From assembly GCA_031841125.1 (NCBI GenBank), contig CM063112.1, positions 10,628,603 to 10,692,602 on the forward strand: a DNA stretch of 64,000 nt, in the 5' to 3' direction. The notes below the pieces were generated by a model that saw nothing but the letters and a program-made list of their open reading frames with translations, was not told where the DNA came from and ran no database searches. The DNA is from Acanthococcus lagerstroemiae. Its lineage: Eukaryota > Arthropoda > Insecta > Hemiptera > Eriococcidae. This document shows positions 22,837-33,025 of the stretch, one piece after another (positions within the stretch are counted from its first letter, which is position 1; the number at the start of each line of letters is the position of its first letter). Made by a program: the position numbers and the translations under genes.

Positions 22837-23124
22837 GTGCTATCGATCAGAGTTCTGGAAATGGAACAACTGCAGCAGACGATCAGCAAAAAAAGAAACG
22901 TGGAAGCAAGAAGTCCAAACGTGTCGAGAGAAATGGTGAACGAAGCTGCACATCATAAAAAGAGGTCGAAACAAACACCGCACAACTCCGGAACGAGAGC
23001 GAGAGCTAACTCCAATCTGGACCAATGGTTCACGTCGATGACGAATAATCAAGAGCGCAGAAATTCCAACGGTTCCGGTTCCGCACCAGTATTTCACGTG
23101 GCGAGCGAATATGACAACAACTAG
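22837..23124 (+). other. Small basic open frame at the 5' side of LINE D
   Basis: 95 codons, with ATG at 22861 (MEQLQQTISKKRNVEARS), rich in Lys/Arg/Asn/Ser, ending SEYDNN. No domain is recognised. Its position upstream of the LINE D endonuclease suggests a remnant ORF1 or 5' UTR. A second frame over the same bases is also open. Confidence 0.3.
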
Positions 23125-23379
23125 AGGGTAAGAGTGGGTCACCAACAGTCCAAAAAAAGAGGTAAGATTTCAGTAGGTATTTCCAAAAACAAACGTCCCC
23201 CAATCCGGGCAGCAGGCACCGTGGGAGCAAACGCCTGCATTTATCCACCGCACGCCAACCAAAACTCAGCGAATACAAATTCCTCCGGAATATTAACAAG
23301 TCCCCTCCAAAACAAAAAAGGTAGTAAACGGGAAGCTTACTGCAAAAAAAAAACAAACACGAACTTTTCAAAAAGTTTA

Positions 23380-26258
23380 AATTGTTATATTATAACAGCT
23401 AGGGGCTGGCAAGCGAAAATCGGTTATTTGAACTGGAAACTGCCTTGGGAAAAATTAATTGGGACATTGTCGGAATTTCGGAGGTTAGAAGGGAGGGGGA
23501 GAAACTTGTAAGAAGAAACAACGGAAATTTTTTTTACTTTTACGGCCAAACAAAAGGGGCACGGGGGGTGGGATTCTATATAAGTAGCAAGTGGGCAAAA
23601 TTTGTTAAGGAGGTTAAAGACATATCGGAGAGGGTAGCAGTGCTGAAACTTAGTTTAGGTACAGGAGCTGAACTGTCAGTTGTGCAGGTCTACGCCTCTA
23701 CCAGTGTATCTGATGAGTCGGTGATAAAGGAATTTTATGACCGGGTGGAAAAGACGATCGAAAGGGAGAGAGGGACCCATACAATCGTTATGGGTGATTG
23801 GAACGCAAAAGTAGGATCAGACCAACCTTTGTCAAACAGCGTGGGTAAATTTTGCTTCGGAAATACGAACGAAAGCGGTGAAAAATTGGTAAACTTAGCT
23901 ATGGGCAATAATTTTAAAATAGTCAACACATTCTTCAAAAAGCCCTTAAATAAAAAGTGGACATGGAAATCACCGAACGACGTAGCAAGAAACGAAATTG
24001 ACCATGCAATGACGGACGACTTGAGAATGGTTAAAAATTGTGAAATTCTAAACAAATTTCAATGTTTGTTAGATCATAGGATTGGTAGGTTAACGCTTGA
24101 TCTCTCCAGGGAAATGTGTCTCACCAAAGCAGACAGCAGGCAAAAAAATAGCAAACGAAAAATTCACAAAAAAAATTATTATTCCAGTGCACAAAACAGC
24201 GGAAGCTAACAGCCTTCTTAGTAAAAGGTTGGAAGAGGAATGGGAGAACAAATTTGATGAGGTACAAGAGAGCTACAATGTCTTTATAAAGGTGCTGGAA
24301 GAGGTAACTTCAGAGGTGGGAGTGGCAAGAATAAGACCAACAACAGACGATAAGTTAAGCGAAAAAACTAAGGCACTTATAAAAGAAAGAACGGCTTTAA
24401 AACAAAAACGTATATTGTCACAACCAGAAAAAATTATGGTGGTCGAACTAAACAAAATTATCAAAAGAGAAATAAAAAACGATATACAAAAATTTGAATC
24501 GGAAATAGTCAAGGAGATAGTGGAGGAATCCTGGTCGACAAAAAAAGTCAAAAAAACCCTACAAAAAGGCCAACAACTGTTTCCATATATTAATGCAATT
24601 GACGGTAAAGGAAAGGTTTATGACCGCAAGGGTATCATAAACGAGGCTACAAAATTTTACAAGAATTTATATAGGAATCCACATGCAGAAGCAAGTGGCA
24701 GGGGGCTGGAGGGGACACAGGAACAAGAGTCGTTGGAAAACAACTGGAAAGACTTCCCCAAAATCATGCGTGAAGAGGTTACAAAAGAGTTAAAGAGTCT
24801 AAAAGGGGGAAGGGTTGCAGGTCCGGATAAAATTGAAAATGCGGTATTGAAACTATTAGCAGAGGCTTTAGCACCCCACGTCGCTACACTCTTTAATAAA
24901 ATATTGGAAAAACGCACTACCCCAGATCAATGGCACGACTCGGAAGTTATTTTACTCTATAAAAAAGGGAACAGGGGGGGGGGAAATTCAATAATTACCG
25001 ACCGATAAGCCTGACCTCAAATTTGAGTAAAGTATTCTTAAAAATAGTAAAAAATAGAATTTACAACACGTTGGATATGAATCAACCCCATGAACAAGCA
25101 GGCTTTAGACAGGGCTACTCCACCATCGATCACATGTTAGCCTTAAATTTGTTAATAGAAAAAACAAGAGAGTACAATATGGACCTTCACCTCCTCTTTA
25201 TTGATTACAACAAAGCGTTTGACTCGGTCCACCAGGACGAGGTCTGGAGGGCGTTAAAAACACAAGGTGTAGGACCAACAATCCTGGAAACTCTGAAATA
25301 TCTATACTACAACTCAAAGGCATATATAAAGTTAGACATTCCAGGAGAGAAATTTAGGCTGGGAAAAGGCGTGAAACAAGGGGACCCTCTGTCCCCCAAT
25401 CTATTTAACTGCGTTCTAGAGATGGTCTTCAGAAACTTGAAGTGGGAAGGAAAAGGCATAAAGATCAACGGCAAAAGGCTGAACAATTTGCATTTTGCTG
25501 ACGACATTGTACTAATCAGCTCCAATATCCAGGAACTGAAGACAATGGCCGAGGAGTTGTGTTTGGAAAGTGAGAAAGTAGGTCTTACCATCAACTTGTC
25601 CAAAACAAAAGTAATGTCGAATTTGGAAGTGAGAGATTTCACACTCTCTAACAAAATCATAGAAAAAGTTGACGAATACAAATACCTCGGCCAGTTAGTG
25701 TCACTGCAGGATAGAACGAAAAAGGAAATTAGTAGTAGAATCGCAGGAGCATGGAAAAAATTCTGGGAATACAAAATTATTTTAAAAAGCAAAATGTCCT
25801 TGCCCACAAAAATAAAAATTCTTAATGCATGCGTTCTACCCTCGCTGACGTATGGGGCGCAGACCTGGGCAATGACAGGAACACAAACTGAGAGACTCGA
25901 GACTACCCATAACCGAATGCTTAGAAGCATCCTGGAGATTAAATTGAAAGATAAAGTGCCCATTTCGGAAATAAAGACTAAAACTAAATCGGGGAATATC
26001 GGCACCTTTACCAACAAACTGAAGTTTGGTTACGCGGGTCACATGTCCAGAGGGAAGGACAAATGGAACAAAATTATTGAAGAATGGACCCCTCGAAACC
26101 AGAAAAGGAAAAAGGGTCGCCCTCCGGTAAGATGGAGAGACAATCTAGTTAAGAACTTCGGGTTATTATGGAAAAGGCAAGCGGAAGACAGGACAATATG
26201 GAGGCGTACGGTGGATGCCTATGCCCGGAGATGGGCGGGCGGCACAGGGCGAGGTTGA
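23380..26258 (+). pseudogene. LINE D: RTE-like ORF2, nearly complete but frameshifted
   Basis: The endonuclease is open at 23445-24209: ISEVRREGE, GVGFYISS, VQVYASTSVSDES, VMGDWNAKVG, KKWTWKSPNDVARNEIDHA and LLDHRIG. A shift at about 24100-24200 leads into 24097-25008, which carries the RT N-terminus (GGRVAGPDKIENAVL, WHDSEVILLYKKGN). A G-run at about 24976-24985 causes the next shift. The rest of RT is open at 25023-26258: PHEQAGFRQGYSTIDHML, LLFIDYNKAFDSV (motif A), GVKQGDPLSPNLFN (motif B), LHFADDIVL (catalytic pair), LTYGAQTWAMT, FGYAGHMSRGKDKWNKI and KKGRPPVRWRDNLV. Two frameshifts inactivate it, so it is younger than LINE A but dead as sequenced. A 3' UTR of about 55 bp runs into a TACAA repeat. 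Confidence 0.88.
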
Positions 26259-26315
26259 CCCACTCAACACTCGACAGTTGGGGTAGGCTCACAAATGTCA
26301 TTATAAAGTTATAAT

Positions 26316-26332
26316 ATACAATACAATACAAT
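26316..26332. repeat. (TACAA)n microsatellite shared by the 3' tails of LINEs D and E
   Basis: ATACAATACAATACAAT is the 3' tail of plus-strand LINE D. Read on the minus strand (ATTGTATTGT...) it is also the tail that follows AATAAAGGCT of LINE E. The two elements meet tail to tail at this point. Confidence 0.8.
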
Positions 26333-26426
26333 AGCCTTTATTAGCGGTTATATGTAGGTAGTAGGTACATTTACAGCTTATGTAACTATTTGTCTTAAGA
26401 TGTAGTTTAAGGCTACTTTTACTCCG
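26333..26426 (-). other. 3' UTR of LINE E
   Basis: About 94 bp between the ORF2 stop and the tail, with AATAAAGGCT just before the tail. The same AATAAAGGCTTACTG-like end is seen in LINE A at about 3836, linking the two families. Confidence 0.7.
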
Positions 26427-29273
26427 CTAGGCCCAGAATTGGGCAAAGGTCTCCTGCAGCCTTCCCCATTCTTTTCGGTCTTGAGAGATTCTATGGAAAA
26501 GTTTGTGTCCCAGAAAATTATCAAGATCATCAGTCCATCTAGCCTTTTGCCTTCCCTTTTTTCTAGTCCTGTGTGCTAGAAACCAGAAGGTTATTTTGTG
26601 GGTCCATCTATTATCTGTCCTCCTACTCACGTGTCCCGCCCATTTCCATTTGTTTCTCCTGATCCAGTGTACACAGTTTAGGTTGTGTTTCAGTCTAGAT
26701 TTTATTATTTTAGTTCGAATTTTGTCTGATTTCTTGATGTTTAGCATGGATCTTTCGATGGAATTTTGTGTTGTTTCTATTTTTTTCATTATTTTTTTTG
26801 TCATAGTCCAAGTTTGAGATCCGTAGGTTAGTGTGGGTAGAACGCATGAGTTGAAGATTTGACTTTTGTGATAGTTTTGGAATGGTCCTTTGAAGATGTC
26901 TTTTAACGTCCAGTATTTTTTCCAAGTTAGTGTAATACGCCTGTTAACCTCTTTTTCAAAATTGTCGTTGTAGGATATCAACTGACCGAGATAGATTACT
27001 TCTGATATTTTTTCTATTGTTTGATTCTCAATTTTTATTTCTTTTTTTGTATCCCTTGTTAAAATTTTTGTTTTATTCATGTTCATTTGTAATCCCGCTT
27101 TTTTCCCCAATTCGTTCAGTTCGTTAAGCATTTGTTCTAATTCCTTGATGTCGTCTGTGATTAGTACTACATCGTCTGCAAAACGTAGATTATTCAAGCG
27201 CTCTCCCCCAACCAGGATTCCCTTGCTGTCCCAGTTTGTATGTCTAAAGATTTGTTCCAAAGCGCAATTGAATAGTATTGGAGATAGAGGGTCTCCTTGC
27301 TTTACTCCTCTTTCTATGTTAAAGTATTTTCCAACTTTGTCTGTAATTATTCTTGCCCTTAGATTTTTGTACATCTCTTTTATTAGTTTTACTAGCAATG
27401 TAGGAACCCCTTGGTCAGCAAGTGCCTCTAACAAAAAACTATGCTTCAGAGAATCAAAGGCCTTCGTATAGTCTATAAAGGCTAGATGGACGTCGATCTG
27501 ATATTCATTGCAGTTTTGTATTAGTAGATTAATGGTATGTAGATGGTCGATAGTTGAAAAGTTTTTTTTGAAACCTGCCTGTTCGCTTTTTTGATGTTGA
27601 TTTATTATGTTTACTATTCTATTTTCTATAGCTTTAGAGAATGTTTTTGACAACGCCGTACTTAAAGAGATTGGTCTGTAATTGTTGATTACGTGTTTGT
27701 CTCCTTTTTTATACAGTAAAATAATGTCTGCGAGTTTGAAATCGTCCGGGATTATTTGATTTTTTAGAATGTCGTTAAAGTAGTCTGTTACCTTTTTGGC
27801 CAGCAGTTTTCCTCCGAATTTGAGTTGTTCGTTTGTAATTTGGTCGTGACCTGTTGCTTTGTTGTTTTTTAAGTTTTTTAGTATTTCTTCTATTTCGCTA
27901 GCCATAAATTCCGGTACAGTTTCATTTTGTGTCCCAACGAAACTTTCGTTGTCGGTTCTGTCTGAATATAGTTCTTCGTAGAAGTTTGTAGCTATTTGAT
28001 TTATCGTGTTTCTGTTGTACTGATTCATACCATTTTTGTCTTTGATATACGTTGTCCATGTTTTGCCTAACGTTAATCCCTTTTTTATTGTTTTTGTACT
28101 TTTTGTTGTTTCCAGTATGTCATTTATCAATTTTGTTTTTCGTTGATAATTATTTTCCCTTAGTTTTTTCTTTACCAGTTTACATATTATATTTAGTTCT
28201 ATTTTATCGCGCCTTGTTTTGTTTTTTATACGTTTAATTTTCTCTCTTTCTTTAATTAAGTTTTTAATCTGTGATGGTAGTTCGTTGGGATTCAAGTTTG
28301 TTGGTTTTTCGGCTACTATTTTAGTTGCATTCTTGATAATTTCTGTTATATTTTTCGTTGGATCGTTCCTTATCTGTTTGTTTATTTCTCTTTCGTATGC
28401 GTCTGCATTGTTTTTAGTTATTTTATAGTTGTAGTTCTTATTGGTGTGTTTAAGATTTTTTGTTTTTCGCATTTTCATCTCACAGAGTACTAACCTGTGA
28501 TCCGAGTGGTACCTAAAGTTCCTAGCTTCGCAATTCTTAATGTAATTGACGTCTTTTGTGGTGATTATGTAATCGATCTGCGTTTTTACTTCGTGGTTTG
28601 GTGATATCCAGGTCCATAGTCGTCCCTCCCTTTTCTTGAAAGTGGTGTTAACAATTCTCAAGTTGAATTCCTCACAGAACCTTAAAAGTTTCCAGCCTCT
28701 ATCATTTCTTTTACCATACCCGTGGATTCCAATAGTAAACTCTCCGATGTTTTTTCCTTTGCCTACTTGGCTGTTGAAGTCTCCCATAATGAAAGTATTT
28801 TTCAGTATACCCCCTTGTTGATCGAGTATTTCGGTTAGATGATCGTAAAAGTTTTTAATGTCGGTTTCATCTGAGGCTGAGGTTGGTGCGTACACCTGTA
28901 TTATTTTGATTGTTTGTTTACCTATATTCATACTTATTAGCGCTATACGATCTGAGAAGGGCCTAATTTCGTTTATATCGTTTATTAAGTTTCTATGTAC
29001 TAAAAAGCCTACTCCCCTTTGACCACTGGTACAACCTGAGTGTGCCAGAAGGTGATTATTTTTAGTGATCAGAATTGTTTCATGTGGACGCCTTATTTCC
29101 GACAAACCTAGGACCTGGATATCGCTCTCGTTAAAGGCTTCCTCGAGTTCCATCAGGTTTTCCTCGGTTCGTAAAGTACGCACGTTGAGCGTTGCAAATT
29201 TTGCGAGGGGGGCTGCCTCTGCGTCTTCCTTGCCCGCGGTGACTAGCCGTTCTGGGCAAGCGGAGTTCTTATT
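26427..29273 (-). CDS. LINE E ORF2: intact AP endonuclease plus reverse transcriptase
   Basis: Open on the minus strand from just after the ORF1 stop to 26427 (about 948 codons) with no frameshift. The endonuclease begins at KFATLNVRTLRTEEN and carries LGLSEIRR, VQVYAPTSASDET, IMGDFNSQVGKG, LWTWISPNHEVKTQIDYI and SDHRLV, so all catalytic positions are present. RT follows: NNKATGHDQITNEQLKFGG, ADIILLYKKGDKHV, EQAGFKKNFSTIDHLHTI, LAFIDYTKAFDSL (motif A), GVKQGDPLSPILFN (motif B) and LRFADDVVLI (catalytic Asp pair). The C-terminal tail is LTYGSQTWTMT, WKWAGHVSRRTDNRWT and KKGRQKARWTDDL. It copies LINE RNA into target DNA by target-primed reverse transcription. No in-frame AUG precedes the endonuclease domain; the first is inside the helix after TLNVRTL. 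RTE-like by architecture; the clade needs a tree. Confidence 0.9.
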   Translation of the reverse strand, partial: NKNSACPERLVTAGKEDAEAAPLAKFATLNVRTLRTEENLMELEEAFNESDIQVLGLSEIRRPHETILITKNNHLLAHSGCTSGQRGVGFLVHRNLINDINEIRPFSDRIALISMNIGKQTIKIIQVYAPTSASDETDIKNFYDHLTEILDQQGGILKNTFIMGDFNSQVGKGKNIGEFTIGIHGYGKRNDRGWKLLRFCEEFNLRIVNTTFKKREGRLWTWISPNHEVKTQIDYIITTKDVNYIKNCEARNFRYHSDHRLVLCEMKMRKTKNLKHTNKNYNYKITKNNADAYEREINKQIRNDPTKNITEIIKNATKIVAEKPTNLNPNELPSQIKNLIKEREKIKRIKNKTRRDKIELNIICKLVKKKLRENNYQRKTKLINDILETTKSTKTIKKGLTLGKTWTTYIKDKNGMNQYNRNTINQIATNFYEELYSDRTDNESFVGTQNETVPEFMASEIEEILKNLKNNKATGHDQITNEQLKFGGKLLAKKVTDYFNDILKNQIIPDDFKLADIILLYKKGDKHVINNYRPISLSTALSKTFSKAIENRIVNIINQHQKSEQAGFKKNFSTIDHLHTINLLIQNCNEYQIDVHLAFIDYTKAFDSLKHSFLLEALADQGVPTLLVKLIKEMYKNLRARIITDKVGKYFNIERGVKQGDPLSPILFNCALEQIFRHTNWDSKGILVGGERLNNLRFADDVVLITDDIKELEQMLNELNELGKKAGLQMNMNKTKILTRDTKKEIKIENQTIEKISEVIYLGQLISYNDNFEKEVNRRITLTWKKYWTLKDIFKGPFQNYHKSQIFNSCVLPTLTYGSQTWTMTKKIMKKIETTQNSIERSMLNIKKSDKIRTKIIKSRLKHNLNCVHWIRRNKWKWAGHVSRRTDNRWTHKITFWFLAHRTRKKGRQKARWTDDLDNFLGHKLFHRISQDRKEWGRLQETFAQFWA

Positions 29274-30143
29274 TTAATGGTTTCGACGGTTTTTCGACTT
29301 GTTGTTTCCACGACTTGGATTATTTCCTAGTTGTGATAGTGTTAGTGGCTTATTGCTCCTTGTTCTCACGTACTCTCCTGTCTTGTCCTGATTCTTAGCT
29401 GATTTCAACTTCGTTTTTTCGCGTGGTTGTTCGTGTTCCGATTCTTCGGTGCCAGATTCTTCGGCGACTGGTTCTTCTGTGACGACGGGTAGATCCTCGA
29501 ATGATTTTATCCTTTTGGTTGGACTGTTGGCTTCCTCTTTCACCAATATTTTTCCCTCGGTGACCCACGCGTATTCTATTATGCCCTGTTTTTTCAGTTT
29601 CAGCGCCTCGTTGAATAGTGAACTCATGTATGGGGATAATTGTTCACTTACGTATATTGGCCTTGCTGATTCTAAGTCCAAGACTTTACCGTCTAATCGC
29701 ATCTTCTTAGAATTTCTGACTATTAGGGTCTTTTTGGACCTGTTATTTAGCTTAGCGATTATCGCAGGAATTCTATCTTCCTTAGCTTTTAGACGATGAG
29801 CTACTGAAATTTCGTGTTCCTTCAAGTCGATACGAAGTTTATTTGCAACCTTCATCACTATCTCGGTCGTTGCTTCGTTTTCGTGGTACGGTATCCCGTG
29901 GATAATGATGTTGTCGATTCTACTGTATTGATCTAAGTCGTTTATTAATCCGGTTAGTTCGCGATTATGAAAAGTTAAATTTTCAACCATACCTCTTAGC
30001 TCCTTGTTCTCTTTCTTCAGGGTCTGTATTTCGGATGTAAATTGGTCTATCTTTTCTTCAGTCTTTTTTACCGTATTTCTGATCGCTTTTACATCCTCCA
30101 TCATTATTTTAAGCTCGGTTATGAATTTTTCATCTAGCGACAT
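29274..30143 (-). CDS. LINE E ORF1: coiled-coil, RRM-like nucleic-acid-binding protein
   Basis: 289 codons from ATG at 30143-30141 (MSLDEKFITELKIMMEDVKA). A leucine-rich coiled coil covers residues about 5-70 (IDQFTSEIQTLKKENKELRG). Next comes an RRM-like core at about 75-165: DQYSRIDNIIIHGIPYHENE, then EISVAHRLKAKEDRIPAIIA and RSKKTLIVRNSKKMRLDG. Residues about 170-215 (YVSEQLSPYMSSLFNEALKL, then YAWVTEGKILVKEE) match the C-terminal domain usual in L1/CR1-type ORF1 proteins. The tail is acidic, then Lys/Arg/Asn-rich. Such proteins trimerise and coat LINE RNA. The stop is UAA at 29276-29274, and ORF2 continues in the same frame without an AUG. Confidence 0.88.
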   Translation of the reverse strand: MSLDEKFITELKIMMEDVKAIRNTVKKTEEKIDQFTSEIQTLKKENKELRGMVENLTFHNRELTGLINDLDQYSRIDNIIIHGIPYHENEATTEIVMKVANKLRIDLKEHEISVAHRLKAKEDRIPAIIAKLNNRSKKTLIVRNSKKMRLDGKVLDLESARPIYVSEQLSPYMSSLFNEALKLKKQGIIEYAWVTEGKILVKEEANSPTKRIKSFEDLPVVTEEPVAEESGTEESEHEQPREKTKLKSAKNQDKTGEYVRTRSNKPLTLSQLGNNPSRGNNKSKNRRNH

Positions 30144-30299
30144 TGTAACACGCGTAAACCGGTAACACAAGTGTTTAGCTTGTAAACCGCGATAAGAGCA
30201 CAGAACGATAGCAGATAATGTGTTTTCAATAATGTACAGAGAAACTTTAACGCACGAATAACACGTCTGTGACGGAAAACTGGTTTAAAAGAACTCCCA

Positions 30300-30411
30300 G
30301 ATGTATGTATATGGCTATCTTCTATAAAGTTATAAGTCGACATGTAAATAGATTTGTAAACCTCGCTGTAGCCGCCAAGGCAATAAATAAAATAAAATAA
30401 AATAAAATCAG
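30300..30411 (+). repeat. 3' end of a plus-strand LINE with (AATAA)n tail
   Basis: CTGTAGCCGCCAAGGCAATA followed by five or six AATAA/AAATA units (30382-30411). It is oriented opposite to LINE E and heavily 5'-truncated. The 5' UTR of LINE E must lie between this and 30143. Confidence 0.55.
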
Positions 30412-31230
30412 CCAATTAATAGACACGTTTCTTCGACTTTCTCGTTTCTTCAATTTCGATTACCCTCGCTGTGGTCTGGACTTAACACTTCTCTCTCTCT
30501 CTCTCGTACAAATTCCGAAAAATCAGCAAACATATTCTCAAAAATCAAATAAAAATACGATTGAGAATAAAAACCTAGAAAGCTGTGTAGTCCCATTCCT
30601 GACATAATGGGTACCAAACATGATCCTTAACAGAAAATCAAATGGAGCGCGTACGAAAAACATAAAACTGGATATTGAAGAGTATACTGGGGATCAGATT
30701 GAGGGACAGGGTCAAGGTGAGTTCCATTAGAAAGCAGACGGGTGTAAAAAATATAGGGTATACTATTTAGGAGGCTGAGACATAAAAATGCGTGTCATAT
30801 GTGTATGATTCAAGAGGAAACTGCAAAATGGAACTTAGCATGCACCATGTAGTCCCCTGTGAACAGGAAAACCGGGCCAAGGAGCAATCCACTGGGTAGA
30901 AGAGTTCCTATGAACCCTAGGTGCACCTTGGGGAACCACAGCAAGAGATGGAAAAAGGCGACAGAAGTTTATGCATTACCGTGTGAAGGTTAAGGGTTAA
31001 GCAGCGACTTACTTAGTGTTATACTTGGTAGCCAAGTTCCTAACCAACACTAATTTGCCTCCTGAGAAAAGGTGCCTCACCGGATTACTTCAAACTTTTG
31101 ATACATGGATTAGAGCGTCAATTTCAAGAGATTTGTGGAGAAAAATCTTTGCTAGAAGATTGTCCGACTCGAATTCTAAATTTCTCCCGAGCTAAGTGCA
31201 ACCAGTTGGTGTCCGATCACAAACGTAAAA
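30412..31230. other. No gene recognised
   Basis: Contains a (CT)n run at about 30490-30507. No known repeat or exon was identified. Confidence 0.4.
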
Positions 31231-31930
31231 GAGTATGCTAGTTCCATAGGTAGACTTCTCCAAAAACCTAGTTTTCCAGAAAACGCAAAAAACTGTTTCT
31301 CAGCTAATGTTCGGGCTTAATGGTTGGATATAGGTGCGATGGATCACTTTTTGTGCTCACATTGAAGATATAGGTCGAAAATTTTTTCAAGTACTCCGAT
31401 TCGTGTTCAAAAGGCGTTCAAAGATGGAGAAGTCTGGGTTTGACACGATGTTTTGAAATTGCTTATCAATTTTTGTTTATTATTGCTATAAAAGGCTGCA
31501 AAAGAGGAATAACATGGAAATTTATTATCAGTTGTTATCACCTTTCAAAATGAGACATTTTTATTATCAATACACAAAAAATGAAAATGCAACATGATTC
31601 AGTTTTTGCTATATAGTTATAAAAAATTGAGCAATAATTGAAAAGAATAGACTACTAATTGTTTTACATTAGTACACGATGACAATAATTCATTATCAAA
31701 AACACAGTTTTGTAAACAAAACAATAATCGTGTCAGACCCAGACTTCTCCATAGGATAAGTCTACCTATGATTCTAAACCAATTTTCGTTTGCATACTGG
31801 AGCGCTTCTGTTGTTGTTTTTTTGAAAATCGATGACGTCACGTTGTAGGCAGTGTTGTACAGTAACCGAAACGATACTTAACTCAATTTCCCTAAATTCG
31901 GAGAAGTCTACCTATGGAACTAGCATACTC
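31231..31930. mobile_element. 700-bp non-autonomous DNA transposon with 31-bp perfect TIRs
   Basis: GAGTATGCTAGTTCCATAGG-TAGACTTCTCC (31231-31261) is the exact reverse complement of 31900-31930. A second inverted pair lies inside: TGGAGAAGTCTGGGTTTGAC at about 31428 against its near-complement at 31727-31752, together with an extra CATAGGTAGACTTATCC motif at about 31748-31770. AAAA borders both outer ends and could be a 4-bp duplication or chance. No transposase. The superfamily is not assigned. Confidence 0.8.
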
Positions 31931-32468
31931 AAAAGCTCGCAACTTTCTTGTGCGTACGGTTTGAGCACGCCTTTCGTTTCAATTTGCTAATGCGCTCTTT
32001 TTTCGTCTTATTATACTTATTGGGCGATAAAAAGCGCGACGTTTATCATACCATTAAAAAAAAAGCTGTTTGCACGTTCTGTGGGGCCGAAAACTGCGTT
32101 CGAGTAAATCCAGACGACGGTAGCTCGATTACCGAACATAATACACTCACCGGAGCTGGCGTCGCCTGCGGCACTTCCAAGTTATGCAATCATGCACACC
32201 TATTTGTAACCCTTGGTAACGCTCCCCTCACGAAAAAGCTCGAAAAGTTCGCACGTACACACACACATACACGTAAACACACCTATTCGCGCCAACATTA
32301 GGTGCGAAGTTCGACTCCAGCCTACTCGCTCTGAAGCTGAAGAAAGTTTTTATTCTCCAGAAAGCTGTACACATTTCGTCTCGAGCCACATCCACGGGCA
32401 CGGCACCGGTACCGCGCCCCTCCAGCCTTCGAAATAAACGATAATTACGCCAGTGCGTTGTCACTTAC
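31931..32468. other. No gene recognised
   Basis: CpG-rich. ACACACACATACACG simple repeats at about 32255-32285. A GTGAGTGTAT donor-like site is present on the minus strand at about 32142, but no convincing acceptor precedes it. Confidence 0.4.
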
Positions 32469-32509
32469 CCATTTCCTCTTCTGGAATTATCACCGAGTAC
32501 TCCTCGACT
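32469..32509 (-). CDS. Candidate 41-nt micro-exon, possibly unc-13
   Basis: Minus strand: a pyrimidine-rich acceptor (TTTCTTTCTGCTTTTTCATTACAG), 41 nt, then the consensus donor GG|GTAAGTGAC. With one leading base the frame reads VEEYSVIIPEEEM plus one base. This frame is phase-compatible with the candidate exon at 58118-58215 (AG + A = Arg). It does not join 13822-13912 directly in phase, so at least one more exon would be needed between them. The alternative frame (SRGVLGDNSRRGN plus GG) does join that exon in phase. The assignment to unc-13 rests on strand and context only. Confidence 0.4.
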
Positions 32510-33025
32510 CTGTAATGAAAAAGCAGAAAGAAAAAACGTCGTTAGCGCAAGAGGAGAATGAATATTTAAAAACGAGCAAGTTTTTTCATGCATTTTTAAT
32601 TGGCCCGAGAGTCGGCTACATTATTCGTCCATCTAACAATGTTAATAACGATTTTTTCTTCTTCTTCTTTTTTTTTTTTTTACTCCCTCCCACGGGTGCC
32701 TCGCGTTTCGAGCAACGAACTTTCAGCCCGTCGCCTGAAAAACTTTTCGCTAACTTTTCGCCGCGTGGTGAACGTCGGCGCACATAGGACCGGATAGCCT
32801 TGAAACACGCGCAGAATGCGAAAACGATAAATAATACGATCAGTACAAAGTATTAAAGTAGACGATGGTTTTGAAGAAAAACGATACTCGGATAGAACTT
32901 CGACAAGCTGCATCTTTTTTTCCTCTAATATTTTCTTGCTTTTTTAACATCATGGAACGTAGTACAGACGCCATATCCGATGCCCGACGTTGGCAGTCGT
33001 GATTTCTGACCCACGACTCTCCTGG
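32510..33025. other. No gene recognised
   Basis: T-run with CTT repeats at 32654-32684. No known element was identified. Confidence 0.35.

Noticed and set aside
32142..32200. Minus-strand donor GTGAGTGTAT with upstream frame KCRRRRQL
   Set aside because: No acceptor with a pyrimidine tract at a sensible distance, and the peptide is not recognisable.
31948..32301. Plus-strand frame with CxxCGAENC as a zinc-binding protein
   Set aside because: Only one Cys pair in an otherwise low-complexity translation; no domain pattern and no gene structure.
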